Source: Gammaproteobacteria bacterium (GTDB lineage Bacteria; Pseudomonadota; Gammaproteobacteria; UBA5335; SLRW01). From it: a stretch of 7,085 nucleotides of DNA. The notes beneath the pieces were generated by a model. The model had not been told where the DNA came from. It was given only the letters and a program-made list of their open reading frames with translations, and searched no databases. This document shows positions 6,510 to 7,085 of the stretch, in pieces; the first letter of the stretch is position 1; every line of letters starts with the position of its first letter. Location: positions 1 through 7,085 of the forward strand of contig SLLK01000093.1 in assembly GCA_007134115.1 (NCBI GenBank), in the 5' to 3' direction. Position numbers and translations under genes: made by a program.

Positions 6510-7085
6510 CTATTGTACCGGGGATGAGCGCGTGGTCGATGCCGTGGTGCCGCCCTGCTGTGGCCGCGGGCCGAATATGGCGGTACCCACGCGCACCATC
6601 GTTGCTCCCTCGGCGATGGCAGCGTCGAGGTCGTCGCTCATGCCCATGGACAGGGTATCCAGGGCCAGTCCGCCGCTGTTGAGTTCCGCCAGCGCCTGCC
6701 GCAATCGGGCAAAAGGTTTTCGCTGTGCGGCTATCTCATCGGCGGGTGCCGGGATGGCCATGAGTCCGCGCAGGCGCAGCCGGGGCAGTTCGGCCACGGC
6801 TGCGGCGAGCGCCGGCAGCTCGGCCGGCGTCACGCCGGCCTTGCTGGGCTCGTGGCTGATGTTGACCTGCAGGCAAACATTCAGGGGCGACTGTTCATCT
6901 GTTCGTTGTGCAGCCAGTCGCCGCGCGATCTTGATCCGGTCCACGGTGTGTACCCAGTCAAAATGTGCCGCCACCTCGCGGGTCTTGTTCGATTGCAGCG
7001 GGCCGATGAAGTGCCACTCCAGCGCCAGGTCGCTCAAGGCTGCCTGTTTGAGTCGCGCTTCCTGCAAATAGTTTTCGCCGAAACA
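6510..7085 (-). CDS. yggS: YggS family PLP-binding protein (5' end outside window)
   Basis: YggS/PLPBP proteins bind pyridoxal phosphate without known enzymatic activity and help keep vitamin B6 and amino-acid pools in balance. The frame is open from the window edge: CFGENYLQEA precedes the first internal start-like codon (TTG at 7067), so the gene continues past 7085. The visible 191 residues cover most of the alanine-racemase-like barrel. Family marks, counted from the window edge, are FGENYLQEA (2-10), WHFIGPLQSNKTR (24-36), VNISHEPSKAG (74-84), LRGLMAIP (105-112) and LSMGMSDDLDAAIAEGATMVRVGTAIFG (145-172). Some 40 N-terminal residues, including the PLP-binding lysine, lie outside. After the conserved FGPR the tail is short and low-complexity (TTASTTRSS), as is common here. 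It heads the proC-yggT cluster. Confidence 0.95.
   Translation of the reverse strand, partial: CFGENYLQEARLKQAALSDLALEWHFIGPLQSNKTREVAAHFDWVHTVDRIKIARRLAAQRTDEQSPLNVCLQVNISHEPSKAGVTPAELPALAAAVAELPRLRLRGLMAIPAPADEIAAQRKPFARLRQALAELNSGGLALDTLSMGMSDDLDAAIAEGATMVRVGTAIFGPRPQQGGTTASTTRSSPVQ

Noticed and set aside
5968..7071. A 367-codon open frame on the plus strand opposite proC and yggS
   Set aside because: Its translation is Ser/Ala/Arg-rich with no motif, and it mirrors two confidently assigned genes; it is a shadow frame.

Overview
The window looks like a chromosomal segment from a GC-rich gammaproteobacterium. No taxonomic marker gene is present. The inference rests on the minus-strand gene order yggS-proC-yggT-metX-metW-DUF4426, which is familiar from Pseudomonas and related Gammaproteobacteria, and on the high GC content. 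I see no mobile element, integrase, tRNA, rRNA or CRISPR array, and no base-composition break that would suggest recent transfer.

Left part, plus strand (1-2519): the C-terminal tail of an unidentified gene, then a double-hotdog PaaI-type thioesterase (136-1011) and, 28 bp later, a COG2945-type alpha/beta hydrolase (1040-1690). These two probably form one transcript. After a 106-bp gap comes a secreted, probably outer-membrane beta-barrel protein of unknown function (1797-2519). In the 88-bp gap that follows, two inverted repeats separate this set from the converging minus-strand genes.

Right part, minus strand (read from 7085 down to 2608): yggS (PLP-binding protein, cut by the window edge), proC (last step of proline synthesis), yggT (membrane protein overlapping proC by one base), a 126-bp leader region with two GC-rich hairpins, metX and metW (first committed step of methionine synthesis and its partner, overlapping by 11 bp), a 131-bp gap, and an exported DUF4426 protein. 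YggS keeps PLP and amino-acid pools in balance, ProC makes proline and MetX activates homoserine. The set is therefore mostly amino-acid metabolism with two envelope proteins attached.

Start sites were corrected where Shine-Dalgarno evidence was clear: metW starts at a GTG at 3818, proC at 6479 and the barrel protein at 1797. No previously undescribed system stands out. The items most worth a second look are the asymmetric double-hotdog thioesterase paired with a hydrolase, the unassigned barrel protein, the structured metX leader, and the conserved but unexplained DUF4426 partner of the met genes.
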